Made by a program: the position numbers and the translations under genes
Source: Emmonsiellopsis sp. PD_33
Lineage: Eukaryota > Ascomycota > Eurotiomycetes > Onygenales > Ajellomycetaceae
Length of the DNA stretch: 64,000 nucleotides
Assembly (NCBI GenBank): GCA_032988165.1
Contig: JANTQF010000079.1
Coordinates: 62,001-126,000, forward strand
Reading direction: 5' to 3'
Notes under the pieces: generated by a model
What the model was told of the DNA's origin: nothing
The model's input: the letters and a program-made list of their open reading frames with translations, nothing else
The model's database searches: none
Part shown: positions 26,111-37,074 of the stretch, piece by piece
How the letters are laid out: each line of letters opens with the position of its first letter
Position numbering within the stretch: position 1 is the first letter of the stretch

Positions 26111-27068
26111 ACATTCTATGGCAATATTATCTGATGAAGAAGGTTGATTGAAGTTTGAAAGGTAGTTATGTTGCAGCTATCCTCATGCAAAGTGATCTAA
26201 TTGTATTTAAAAAAGAAATTCATTATACTAGTAATGACTTGCCTAGTAAAATCTTCTGCAAAAGTATCAGCACTAAGAGGGATATAGGCATTTTGAACTA
26301 TAATAGCATTCATATTCATGCAGGCATTAATGATTTGGTATTTCCTAAACTCCTTCTTCTTAATGAGGAATCATTTATTCTAATATAAATTATAATAATA
26401 TTTGAAGATACTAGAATTAACTTGCTTATAAAGCATTTCTATGACTGTTAATAGTAATTTTTGAGGAACAGAAAACTCAGGAGCCTACCATACTTTATAC
26501 TCAACAGTATGAATTTTGATTAGTGAAGAGACTTTCTCAGCTAGTTTTCTGTAATTACTGAAGCTTCATACTAATACTTTCTTCTGCCTGAGTAAGATCT
26601 TAATCAGTAGTTTGTGTTTCTAAGATGTTAAAATCAATTTGATTTGAAGCTTTTCTATTCTATCTGATGTGAGATGAGAGCTGTGCTGGCAATCTGAGAA
26701 ATAGAATGTGATTAGATAGTTATAAGGTGAAGGTAGATTCTTTATAGGTTTGATGTTATTTTAATACTATTTCTGATGAATCTCTTTCTATTAATCTATC
26801 CTATTAGGTGTTCCTCCATCTATTACTAGTGTATTGAGAGGCTGAATCTTATTCACTTTTTACTTGTACAGTATGGTGACAATCAGGTGATAAGATTAAG
26901 AAGAAGGCTCAGTGAAATTATAGAGAGAAAGGTTGTGTAGTTAAATGCCATGAATTCAATGAATTTCAGAGACAGGACACTGCAAGAAAGGAAATATAGT
27001 ATGTGAGAATAGCTGAAAGTGCTATTACAGAATGGTAGGAATATATAGTAAAAATTTCTAAGGCAATT

Positions 27069-27133
27069 AAATGATAACCTCTAATTGGCTGGAGGTATTT
27101 ATTAGCCCTGAGCTGAGAAATCATGATTGGCTG
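27069..27133. repeat. Dispersed repeat, copy 2, with two attggctg motifs
   Basis: Partner of 20452-20516 in the same orientation, with roughly four fifths of positions matching by eye. Confidence 0.55.
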
Positions 27134-28799
27134 AAATCTCTTTCATTACTCTTATATGGTAAAATTTCTATTCTATCATCTATTATACTGATGCTACTGA
27201 CTCTGACTTCATCTCTTTACTTACTATTATTATTGTAAAGATCAGTTGGACTCAGCACTTCTAGTTTAAAGATTAATGCTTGTCATGAAGATCATTCAGC
27301 TGTCTATTACTATAATCTTCTGGAAAATAGCTGAGAAAAGACATCTAGTTGGTCTCATCATCTAGATTGAAAACTGTGATGATGATGCCACCCACATTAT
27401 CTATCTATTATACTAATTAAGTTATATTTTCATAGGGATGGCCTAGAATGTACTCATAGGAACTGTGCTCTAGAATGAAGAAGGTTTAAGGTATAGATAT
27501 AGATTTAATATGAACTGAGACATCCTTATAGATTTTAATGATGTTATTATACTGATTATTAGTGCTGAGAATTAGCTTGAGAGTGTCTTTTTAAATGATT
27601 AGACTGAGACTCAAGGTAATACTCTTCATCATACAGTTGATCTCTATCCCTCTGTTGAATATGACTTTAGTTCAACCTTTTCTGATACTAACAGAAAATT
27701 TAATATAGCTGATGGATATTAGGTTCCATTGAGGATCATATTCTAAGATATGATGTGAGAGCTAAATGAAGGAGACTCTAATAGATTCTTTCTTGATCAT
27801 ATACTGCTAAACTTTAGCTGAAAGATTCTAGAAGAATGTTTGCTATAATTGAGCAGAGTAGGCTATAATATTTTTGAGCTGAATTCCTGTGATCTTCTGA
27901 CACATGATTTTCTTAAAGACAGTCTGGGTTATAGTGGTATGATTCTTCTTGTCCTTCATTTCAATAAAGAGCTTGAGTTCTTTAGGTTTCCTGAGATGGT
28001 AAAGAATGGTTTTCTTTTGAATTTTAAGTGCTTTGATTATCTCAGCATCAAGCATGACTTCATCAATCAGCTGAGTTAGTGTTTCTTCCTGCAGCTGGCC
28101 ATTGTGAAGGATTTATGAATCATCAGGATCAGATGAAGGTGAGATAATGTCCTTAGTAAATGAAATAGATTTTTAGGAGCCATCTGAATAGTAACTAGCC
28201 CTTTAAGAGTGGGTGGAAGGTAGAGCTTTCTTCTTTTCAATTTGATTAGAGAGTGTAGATTAATTCTTATCAGCAGTTAATCCTTTACCCTTATTATTTC
28301 TAGTAATAGCCTGAGTAGCCATCATGCTAGTAGCCTCTTCTATCTTACTATCTGAGTTGCCCTTTTCTGCACTACTCTTAAATCTGACATTATATATACT
28401 AATAAAATTAACTGCTGATAATGAATTACTGTCAGAGGAAATAAGAATACTACTATTATTATGAAGTTTTACTACTAATAAGATGATGAGAGGCACAAAT
28501 CTCTACTTAAGAGTATACTTAATAATAATAATGTGTGATTCATATTGATTCATATTGATCTTTGAGCTATATTATATCACATGTCTGTCAAAGTATTTGC
28601 CCATTCTATTTTAATGGATCTTTCCTTGATTAATTAGCTTGCTAATCTGAAGGCACTGAGGGAGCATATGAGATGAGTTACTACAGCCCTAATAAATATG
28701 AGAAGAGTAATTATATTATAACATACTTTTAGATCTAAGTTGATATGGACCATCAGGGCCATACTGTATCTCATAATAGGAAATATTCACAAGATTTTG

Positions 28800-30000
28800 A
28801 GCAGGATTGATAGATCCTTAGTTGGTAAGAATGTATGGTATTATAGTTAACTATTATATATTTCTCTACTATTAAAACTTAGTGATAGCTAGTGACAGTG
28901 CATCCATCTGATTAATGAGAGACTTAAGTAGGCTGTCATTTGAATTCCTTGGAGCTAAATTAGAAGAAGTAGGTAGTGTAGAAAGGGCCACTTAAGGTCT
29001 TAACACAGTCAAGGTGAGTAAATTGAAGATAGGCTAAGTAGGAGGTAGCTAAGTAAGTGGCATCATATAAGAACTCAGGTCAGATGTGATCATCTGAGCT
29101 ATCTTTTTCTTGACTTTCTGAGATTCAGCTGTGGCTTTGCAAACCTTTGAAATCTTCTACTTAGATGGGTTATTTTGATTAAACCTAGCCTTATAAAAAG
29201 CCTTCTTATGAACTTCATTAGATAGGTCTTGTAAGAACAACTAGTAGGCAAGAGATTTCTGAATTTCATTCTAGCTAATTAGTGGCTTAGTAATAGTGTG
29301 GAATTAATGACAGAAAGTGAGAATATCTCAGCTGAAAGATTATTTAAAACTAGATAGAGCATTCAGATAGATTTAATTGTACATCTGCTGATAAGTATCA
29401 TTCTATCAGAACTTTAACATCAATTTGATCTTAACTTTTATTTAGATTTGTAGGTTCTTCATCAGCTAATCCATATGACCTTGTAATTTTATAGAGTAAT
29501 AATTATATAATACTACTAAGACTTTATTCTTAGAAATATGATGCAGCTTCAGCACAGCATCAAACTAGTTGATGAACTAAGTAACATTCTTCTCATTAAA
29601 AAAGAGGGCTTTAAGGGATCTAGGAACTGGCATGAGTATGACAAGCTACTAATAAACTATTCTACTTTCAGGAGGCAAGGCACTACTAAGTGTAGATAGG
29701 CCTGATGAGAAATTGGTAGAGCTGAACATCTTCTCACTGTTGATTTTGATTTTTAATGGTAGAGCTGGTACTTTTCCTAACTGAGTTTAATAATGTGTGA
29801 TGGAGTCTGACTGAATATACTTAGAAGGCATATATTAATGAAGAAATGAATAGATAAGTGGCTCTTATTTATAAATGAGAAATAGATTGATAATGATAGT
29901 AATATCTGTATCTTTTTATGAATAAAGGTTTAAAGACTTAAGAAAGAGAAGGAGCTGCAAGATCTGCTGCAGATTTTTCTTCTCACTAGAGTCTATATTT
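28800..30000 (-). pseudogene. Gypsy gag remnant
   Basis: The minus strand contains a long stretch of sensible protein around 28910-29330. It has blocks such as QLFLQDLSNEVHKKAFYKARF and a Pro/Thr-rich section with SSYMMPLTQLPPTQP, ending in SLLKSLINQMDALSLAI. This is typical of gag just downstream of the 5' LTR. Stops occur, and the beginning of the protein is not resolved. Confidence 0.6.
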
Positions 30001-30243
30001 ATTGAGAAATGACTTGATGGATTTAATAGTTTAGTAGGTCCATTCTTTGAAGTTTTCTTCTGGTAGTACTACTATTAGTGCAGCTGCAAGGCTGCAGGCT
30101 TGCTCCAACTAAATAGGCTTATTACAAACTGAAATAAGAGAATTGTGTTGAGTAATATGCTCAACAAAAGAAAAGAAAAAAGAGGAAAGAAACTCAGTAT
30201 AGTTATCTATATTAATGCTGTTATCTGTTCATCTATTTATAGT

Positions 30244-30261
30244 TCTGATTGTGTGCACCAA
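30244..30261 (-). other. Primer-binding-site-like sequence of the Gypsy element
   Basis: TTGGTGCACACAATCAG on the minus strand begins directly after the right LTR. The TGG core complements a tRNA CCA end. The exact tRNA was not identified. Confidence 0.65.
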
Positions 30262-30578
30262 TAAAGTGGGGATAGAATGTGTGTGTCAGGTAGCACTGAA
30301 TAGGGCAGCAGCAAACACAAGAAAAGAATTAATATTAATATTGAAGTGGAGGAATGTATTAGCAATCTATAGTACAAAATAACATAGTAATAGAATGATA
30401 AGGCCACACACAAAAGAAATAAAAGATCTATCTCAAAAAAGCATATACATGCATGAGAAATCCATGAATGAATAGATAAAGTCTTGCAATGAAAGGAAAA
30501 TATCTATCTTCATGGCTGTGCTTGGTAGTGAAAAGTCTTGATGAAAAATTGATCCAACCTGATGGTAGATCCCCACCA
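30262..30578 (-). repeat. 5' LTR of the Gypsy element (right copy)
   Basis: 317 bp, the same length as the left LTR. Its terminal TG is TA at 30262-30263, a G-to-A change. Confidence 0.92.
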
Positions 30579-30579
30579 T

Positions 30580-30584
30580 AATAG
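30580..30584. repeat. 5-bp target duplication of the Gypsy element, right
   Basis: aatag, matching 19159-19163. One extra T separates it from the LTR end. Confidence 0.7.
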
Positions 30585-31517
30585 CAGATAAAAACTATAA
30601 ATAATATACTGAGTAAGTATAACTATCCTCTAAGAGTAAATAATTATAGGAGATATTCTTTGATATAATTCTCCATTTAGTGATATCTTTACTGAGAGTT
30701 AGGTGAAATGGGCAATTAGTCTTTATTATAACTATAATAGGCTATTTTTATTGATCTTTAACAGGTTAATTATCTCTATATAGCTGATAATGGGTGCAGA
30801 TGAGGGTCCAGTGGTTCCATTTTAAATGAGAGTTATAAGTAAATATAATATACTTAAAAAGCTAGTAGTTTTTATTTAATGTCTAGAGAAGCTTATTCTT
30901 TTCCATTTCAATAGAATAACCTTCTAGCTCAGGAAGTTCATACTGATTTTCACCTGGTATTTCTAGTTCTAGAGATGAAAGAAGTAAGATAAATAAATCA
31001 ATATTTTCTACTGAAGTCTATAGTTATTACATTTTAACTATCTTTTCTACTACTTTCTTTATTTCCTTATTATAAAGAAATCTACTATTATTATTATCAT
31101 TATTACTAGCATTACTAATATCATCATCTTCATATAGATTATACTGAGGAATCTGGCTGTTGAAAACATCTTCATCATCAAAATAGATAATTAAATCAAA
31201 CTGTAAAGGGTATTTTATGATGAAGATCTAGCTATTCATTGTGATGTGATGATTCATTAAAAAGGTGTTTAAAAATATGAAAAGATGAAGAGATTTGATT
31301 TTTTTTACTTACATTAATAAGTGACAGAGCTCTCCTTTAATAACTATATGTATGGTGATTGATAACCACCATGTTAGCAGTTGGGGGGGGGGGTGTAGAA
31401 GGGGGGGAGAAGGGGTTGATGCAGACACTCATGCCTGAGTGTGGGGTTGAGGTGGTAGTGAGGCAGAGTTGGGTAGAGATGATGCATTGGGTACCCATTT
31501 GGACACTAACAAATTAC

Positions 31518-31610
31518 TATGTAACCCTGTGTTTATGCTATACTTTTTTCAACTTAGTTGTTTTTTAATCCCAGTCATTAGTGAAGTCATCCTGGTCATT
31601 ATCACACACT
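31518..31610 (-). repeat. Right 93-bp terminal inverted repeat of MULE B
   Basis: Its reverse complement matches 13282-13374 almost perfectly, including gggttacata at the inner end. It is the least mutated right end of the two copies. Confidence 0.9.
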
Positions 31611-31618
31611 GTGAATAT
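31611..31618. repeat. 8-bp target-site duplication, right of MULE copy B
   Basis: gtgaatat, identical to 16835-16842. Normal GC sequence begins immediately after it. Confidence 0.85.
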
Positions 31619-32173
31619 GTACTGGCTTTCCTACACCAGCTTGTTCGTAGCAGTAGCAGTTGGTTTGGCCAGTTTGCCCTCCAGGGCTTTCCCAGCTCGC
31701 ACCCTCAACGCTCAGATCATGATTGGCTTGCTTTACAACTTTCTAAGGAATGATGTAAAGGTGTCAGACTGCCGCATTAATACTACATTCATTACAAGCG
31801 CCGTCAGTTTTGGGCTGGGATATTTAAACCACACTAGCGCTCCTTGCCGTCGTCATATCTGCTCTCCTCCAAAATCTCCGCCAACTATTCCATACCAGAC
31901 GGACATACGAGGCTTCTCTAGTATCCCAAAGGCTATTTAGGTTATCGTATCACTATAATCTCGACGGAGCGCCCCGATTGAACGTCGCTATGGGCAGGCA
32001 TCGTTCTGCGCTCCAGATGGTAGGGCAGACTAAGGTCATAGGGAGTTTTCTATCAGATGAGTTGATAGATATCTCACACGTGCTTACTCTTTCATATTCA
32101 CAAAATAGTACAGCATGGAACCAGCATCAAACTGATATTGTCATTAATTAGGTTTGAGATAGCAATACTATCT
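31619..32173. other. Intergenic region between transposon island and Zn2Cys6 gene
   Basis: Composition returns to normal here. It should hold the 3' flank of the minus-strand regulator gene. No protein gene or RNA is visible. Confidence 0.5.
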
Positions 32174-33533
32174 TTACAATGCAAGAATAGTTTCCGCTCT
32201 ATTTGAAATGAAGTCCACCAGATTGCAGACCAACAGCATCTCCCCCTTGCCCTCACGACGGATAGCTGTAACAACACTGCTTGGCCAGGAAATACAACTC
32301 GAGCGGACCTGTCGGTTCCGCAAGTTTTGGCAGATACTATCTGCCCACGCGAGCATTCCACCAACAGGGTATTGTCCAACTCTTTTGACGTTCTCGATTA
32401 CTGTGATGGGCGTAAGAATCACTTGCACAACGACAAAATGTAGGAGAAGGATTTGAGACGTTGTGTTCTGGGAATCGATGATGTGGTCGATGTAATCCCG
32501 GGGCAACAATGCCACAGTGCCGAATATCTTGCTGAAGTTCAAATATGCTAGGGTCGAGGAGGATTGAAGCGGTGCCACTGCATCTACAAGAAGTTGATGC
32601 AAACACCTTTCAGCAGGGTGTTCTAACATGGATTCGAGATCTGTTAGGGACTGAAGCGTGCACTGCGCAATCCCTTCATCGATGACCGGGAATTCGCAAA
32701 ACCTTGATTCCATATACTTCAAGTGCCAGTCGGGCGTTCCCATGATAATGCCATGGTGAGAGCTTTGGCTGATTAGCCGAGTCAGTAACGAACACCCTTG
32801 CAACATCGTTATGAAGTCGCAGATTCCATCTCCTATATATGAGGACTGGAACGTTAGGGCGTAGCACGTTGCCAGCATTGCATCTATGTCACTAGATGCA
32901 AGCTCTGAAGCTGACAGGGCTCGGTTTAAACCCGTGATGGCTAGTTGGCGATGCGAAAGGGCGGTTGATGACTGGCCTGGTTCCGTCCTTAGAGACATAT
33001 CAGAGGCGGAAAGGGCTAGAATTGCGTGCATCAAGTATTCACGCTTAATGCGGTGTTAGTTCAGGCTATCAATATGGGAAGCCAGAGAACATACATGGTG
33101 AGCTAGGGCGGGAAGTTCCGTTTTCCAAGCATTGTCATGTCCCACTGGGAGGTGAGGATGGATGTCATCTACAAGAAAATGGTGTAGGAGTCGTAAATCC
33201 ATCGCGGTAAAGGTAGCCGGCTCGATCCTTGGGGGGCAATGGAGCTGGGGAACCAAGCCGGGTTCCAGACTTTCAAGCTGTTTTGTTTCTCCTTGTGGTC
33301 CAGGTCGATAAAAGCAGGCCATCCCTCTTCTGATGCAATTGTCACATCCTGGCCGTGTTTCCTGACACTTGTTCGCTCAGTTTTCACTCAACTCCATTGG
33401 ATTAAATCAGTGATGGGGCTCGGTCTCTCACCTTGATTCTTCGGGTTTTGCAGTTCACGCAACCACGACGAGACTTGGTATGTCTTCGTATCTTTTGCTT
33501 TGCCCCCAGTTCTGGAGAACAGCTCATTGCCAT
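32174..33533 (-). CDS. Zn(II)2Cys6 fungal transcription factor
   Basis: Three exons (33533..33432, 33367..33095, 33043..32174) give 414 aa. The introns split the zinc cluster and the linker, and all joins are in phase. The zinc cluster is complete: C25-x2-C28-x6-C35-x6-C42-x2-C45-x6-C52 in RRGCVNCKTRRIK followed by CQETRPGCDNC. A basic stretch precedes it, as expected for a binuclear-cluster DNA-binding domain. Residues from about 120 on (AHHREYLMHAILALSAS) match the C-terminal region typical of the sterol-uptake-regulator-like group, a predicted helical effector domain. The gene is divergent from a secreted carboxylesterase across about 0.5 kb, so it could control that neighbour; this is inference from position. 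The gene ends only about 0.6 kb from the transposon island but is intact. Confidence 0.88.
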
Positions 33534-34060
33534 GTAATAAAACCTGTGTCTTTTTGTCAACCTATATCTGCGGGGTGACCGTGGGAGATGAGAGTTGCAA
33601 GCCCAAAGGGCTCTCGCTTTCCAGGGAGAAGAGCGAGCGGACGGCGCTATGCATTGGTTAGTAGTGTCAACCAAGCCTGTTCATTTCCGTTAGTTTGAGG
33701 GAAGTCAAGCCGTTCCCTTTTGCCTGCTGTCAATTGGCCGTTGATCGTGTTTCCCGCTGATGTTGAAAGTCAAAATGCGACAATTGCGAATACGGGTCTT
33801 GGCATCAAACATCCCTCGATGATGGATGAATATTCTTTCTATTTGAAGATTCATATGAAGAAAAGGCTCGACTTGGTGGCACCAGTTTTACTCGCTTTCG
33901 CATTGTCGCATTCTCGCATTTTTCGCATTTTCGCATACTTGTCGTTGCGGGAGGCATACCTTCATCATGAGACGCAGAGTGAAGACATGATGATGATATA
34001 AAGTAGCTATGGAAACCCCATAGTCGAAACATATCACATCATGGAAATATATTTTCAAAC
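33534..34060. promoter_or_regulatory. Shared divergent promoter of the regulator and the carboxylesterase
   Basis: This 527-bp space lies between two start codons facing away from each other. It must hold both promoters. It includes a cluster of five tcgcat units (33898-33937), listed separately. No other gene is visible. Confidence 0.6.
33898..33937 (+). repeat. Cluster of five tcgcat direct repeats
   Basis: Five copies of tcgcat(t) are spaced 7-9 bases apart, about 125-160 bases before the carboxylesterase ATG. Regularly spaced short repeats in a promoter can be transcription-factor sites, but simple slippage is also possible. Confidence 0.7.
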
Positions 34061-35953
34061 ATGAAGCTGTCTCTTTCTTCGCTGTTCCTGTTTCCCCTGC
34101 TCGCTGCATCGGCTTCATCTGCCAAACCGCTCGCTCAGACCCAACAAGGACCTGTCCAAGGCGCTCACGTCCACGAGAAGGTATTGGCCTTTCTGGGGGT
34201 GCCCTATGCAAAGCCTCCCCTTGGTGAACTCCGCTTCCGCCCCCCGGAGCCTCTTGATGCGTGTGATGGCAATCGAAGCGTCCGGAAGGCGACTCGCTTC
34301 GGGCCGGCCTGCTACCAGTTTCGATACCAGAGCGTGCTAGGGGATAGTCTCGCTCCGACTACCCCTGAATCGGAAGACTGCTTATCCTTGAACATCTTTG
34401 TGCCATCTTCAAGACACAAATCGAAGTTATTGCCTGTTTTAGTCTGGCTTTATGGTGGTGCTTTCAATGAAGGGAGCACCAGCGCTCCACGTAAGCGTGT
34501 TGTTCGGTACTGCATGTCTATTGCACTGCTAATAAAAGGCTTTGACAGTTTTCAATCCGACTGGGCTCGTGGCTGAACAGCCAGGGATAATTGTTGTCAC
34601 ATTGAAGTATGTACGTTGCCATTTGGCGGTCGTTTCCGTTTGCTAACTTATCTATGACAGTTACCGGCTCAACATTTTTGGATTTCCAAACTCTCCAGCA
34701 TTATCCTTCGACGAGCAGAATCTTGGTATTCGGGACCAGCGGGCTGCATTGGAATGGCTCAGACTCAATATAGCGGCTTTCGGAGGAGACCCTGGGAAGA
34801 TCACTCTTGGTGGCCAATCTGCCGGTGCGGATTCCGCAGCCGCTCTCACCTATACCTATAGGGATGACCCAATTGCACGAAGTTTAATCTTGCAGAGCGG
34901 AGTCCCAGAGTACATTGGCCCTCAGGATGATACGGTATTTACGCAGGTGGCAGAAACGGTTGGATGCAGAAATACTCTGAGCAGAGCTGATGAGCTCCGC
35001 TGCATGAAGGCCGTCAACGCGAGGTCTTTGCAGAATGCGATGTCTAACTTAACGGTAAATCCCTTTGGGACCACCGGAGGCGCCCCAATGGTGGACAATA
35101 TCACTGTCTTTTCAGTTCAGGATTACCTCAAGTTAGGTGCTGCCGGCAACTTTTCTAGGCTAGTACGTACCTTAAATCTCTGCTGCAACGCATATACATG
35201 CTGACTGATATTTCGTGCAGCCTGTTTTGATGGGTATAACCGACCATGAAGGCGATTCAGTTCTTAATTTCTCTGAGAAGGGAGGAGTCAACAAGACGTT
35301 ATCAAATATCCTAACAACCACGTTCTTCAATTGCCCCTTAGCTCAGGAAGCGCTGTAAGTTGTGCCATTTACCAATCTTGATTACTTCTAACCACAAGGC
35401 AGATTCCGGGCACAGTATAATGTCCCGGTTTGGCGTTATCGGTATATGGGAGTGTTCCCTTCAGTTACATTCTATCCATGGTTAGGAGCTTATCACCAAG
35501 GTATAACGATGTTCCCTGCAATTACCGCCGGCTCCACTGACATTTTGCCTGACACCAGCGGATATCCCAATTGCTCTCGGATCATATAGGGGTCTCACAC
35601 CGCATAAAAAGCCCAAGCCAAACGAAATCGCCGCAAGCCGGTATCTTCAGGCTGCATGGGCCGCCTTTATATCCTCCCCAAATGAAGGGTTAACTAAACA
35701 GATGGGCTGGCCAACTTTTACCCCGAACCGTATGTTAAAAAAAAAATCCGCCAAATCTTACTCCCACATTCCCAATGTATCTTATTCATTTACGAGGACC
35801 TTGCTAATTAATGGCCTAGGTACAACGCTGGTGGAGTTATTCCCTAATAATAAACCTACGATCAGATTTGAGGATCCGAGGAAATATGATGCTATCTGTG
35901 CTGATCCGCCACCAATTCCTTCAGATGTTTTCTTTCAGCCCCCTCCACCATAG
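34061..35953 (+). CDS. Secreted type-B carboxylesterase/lipase
   Basis: Seven exons join in phase: 34061..34490, 34549..34606, 34661..35162, 35221..35354, 35403..35500, 35559..35729, 35820..35953, giving 508 aa. The six introns are 48-90 nt. A classic signal peptide occupies the first 20 or so residues and ends near ASSAK. Family landmarks are FLGVPYAKPP, EDCLSLNIF, and the nucleophile motif GGQSAGA with Ser216, preceded by FGGDPGKITL. The acidic residue is probably Glu340 (TDHEGDS) and the catalytic His probably His406 (GAYHQADIPI). The length of about 500 aa is normal. It should hydrolyse esters outside the cell; the substrate cannot be told from sequence. It is divergent from the Zn2Cys6 gene. 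Exon 7 is the least certain because its upstream intron is 90 nt, but the phase and the conserved-looking tail support it. Confidence 0.9.
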
Positions 35954-37074
35954 CACATGACCGAGGGTATGGATATTTCGGCATTCTCAGAGCGAAAAAT
36001 ACCAATTTCCAGATGGGCATAAGTGCGCACTGAATATAGAAATTAGTTATTTCCATTCATTATATAGAATTCGGGACCCCTGAGGATCCATGGATGTTTT
36101 GAAATAGAATCGGTTTATGCTAGCTAACCATTCCCCCTTTTCATATATCTCAGTCTTTATATGAGTGCTACCATTTACTCGTAGCGAATTAGAACAAGGC
36201 AAATGCAAAAATGACCACCCACCAATGCTCTCTCGGAAATGCTCTTAAGGATCAACCGGTGTTGGTAGAGTCTTTCTGATCTATAGATAGGGAAACAAGA
36301 TCCCAGGAGGGTTGGGGTTATCATGAATGAGAAAGGGGTAAAAAGGAGTGAGTATATTTGGGACGCCCGTATTAGATTAGACAGAGAAACATCAACTATG
36401 TAGTAAAAATACATGCATACATGGGCGTCCATGTTCAAAATGATTTGTATATTTCGATAGATAATAGACGGCTCCTTTTGGGGGGGGGGGGATAGTTTGC
36501 TCTGGCGGCCTGATATAGTCCTTTGAGAGCAATATGGGACGTTCTTTCAACATTTTTAAAGCAAAATCAGGTCGATGGATTGGCCGCGTAGCTAGCCCGG
36601 GAGGGCTGAGTACGAGGCGGATAGATCAGATAATCCGATAGTACGGGAATCGGAAGCAGGATGGTTGCATAGTATCAGTCGGTACAGCATCTTCAACCCC
36701 TTCCCGCTAATCCTGAGGATGAACCCAATGGCCGTCGGAAGATTTGATGGCTGGTTTGAGGGCAATGGGCATCTGATCTGTTTTAAATTTGAATTCGCAT
36801 AGTGGATATTGTTGATGCTGAGAAATCTGTCTTTCTCCTTCGCCTGAAATTAGGACCGGTTGATAACGAGCAATGCGACGCGACAATATTTGTTCCCTCC
36901 TCTTACAGCAGGCTCGCATTCTCGTGTCGATAGCCTTTCCGCTGTGTTGAGTTCAGTCTGATTCAGGATAGCAGTTTCCCCTCGGCAAGGAAAGCCTGCC
37001 GAATCTCAACTATTGGCCGTCCAAAAACATCACGGAGGGTGGTCGAGACATCCGCAATACCTCAGTTGACCAAA
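35954..37074. other. Convergent intergenic region
   Basis: This lies between the 3' ends of the carboxylesterase and DUF3176 genes. It includes a run of G near 36480-36490. I see no conserved coding sequence. Confidence 0.5.

Larger units (their letters stand above)
19164..30578 (-). mobile_element. Ty3/Gypsy LTR retrotransposon, degenerate, nested in MULE B
   Basis: The element is 11.4 kb with two 317-bp LTRs and a 5-bp target duplication. A primer-binding-like sequence TTGGTGCACACAATCAG lies just inside the right LTR on the minus strand. A polypurine tract GGGGGAAGGGAGATATA lies just inside the left LTR on the minus strand. Both put the transcript on the minus strand. Remnants in that direction run gag (about 30.0-28.8 kb), RT (26.03 kb), RNase H (25.53 kb) and integrase (24.74-24.3 kb). 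RT before integrase is the Ty3/Gypsy order. All frames are interrupted by stops, many of them TAG where CAG is expected. The element is about twice the usual length; roughly 3 kb at the left belongs to no recognised Gypsy domain. Confidence 0.9.
16843..31610 (-). mobile_element. Mutator-like (MULE) transposon, copy B, split by a Gypsy element
   Basis: Left part 16843-19163 and right part 30580-31610 align in order with copy A and total about 3348 bp once the insertion is removed. The terminal repeats are at 16843-16935 and 31518-31610, and the 8-bp target duplication is perfect. The transposase remnant is on the minus strand as in copy A. The break maps to copy A near 15593, inside the transposase region. 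The right end (31360-31610) retains much more G+C than the matching end of copy A. Confidence 0.88.
13274..31618. other. AT-rich, CpG-free transposon island
   Basis: Composition changes abruptly at both edges, which coincide with 8-bp target duplications of MULE elements. Inside, A+T is very high and I find almost no CG dinucleotide; one is in the outermost left terminal repeat. All readable coding remnants carry many stops. The layout is MULE copy A, a spacer of about 200 bp, then MULE copy B split by a Ty3/Gypsy element. The pattern fits repeat-induced point mutation or CpG deamination of methylated repeats, as known in many ascomycetes. Confidence 0.9.

Noticed and set aside
19164..30578. 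Plus-strand orientation for the retrotransposon
   Set aside because: The LTR ends would allow it. However, polypurine and primer-binding-like sequences and the RT, RNase H and integrase remnants all read on the minus strand.
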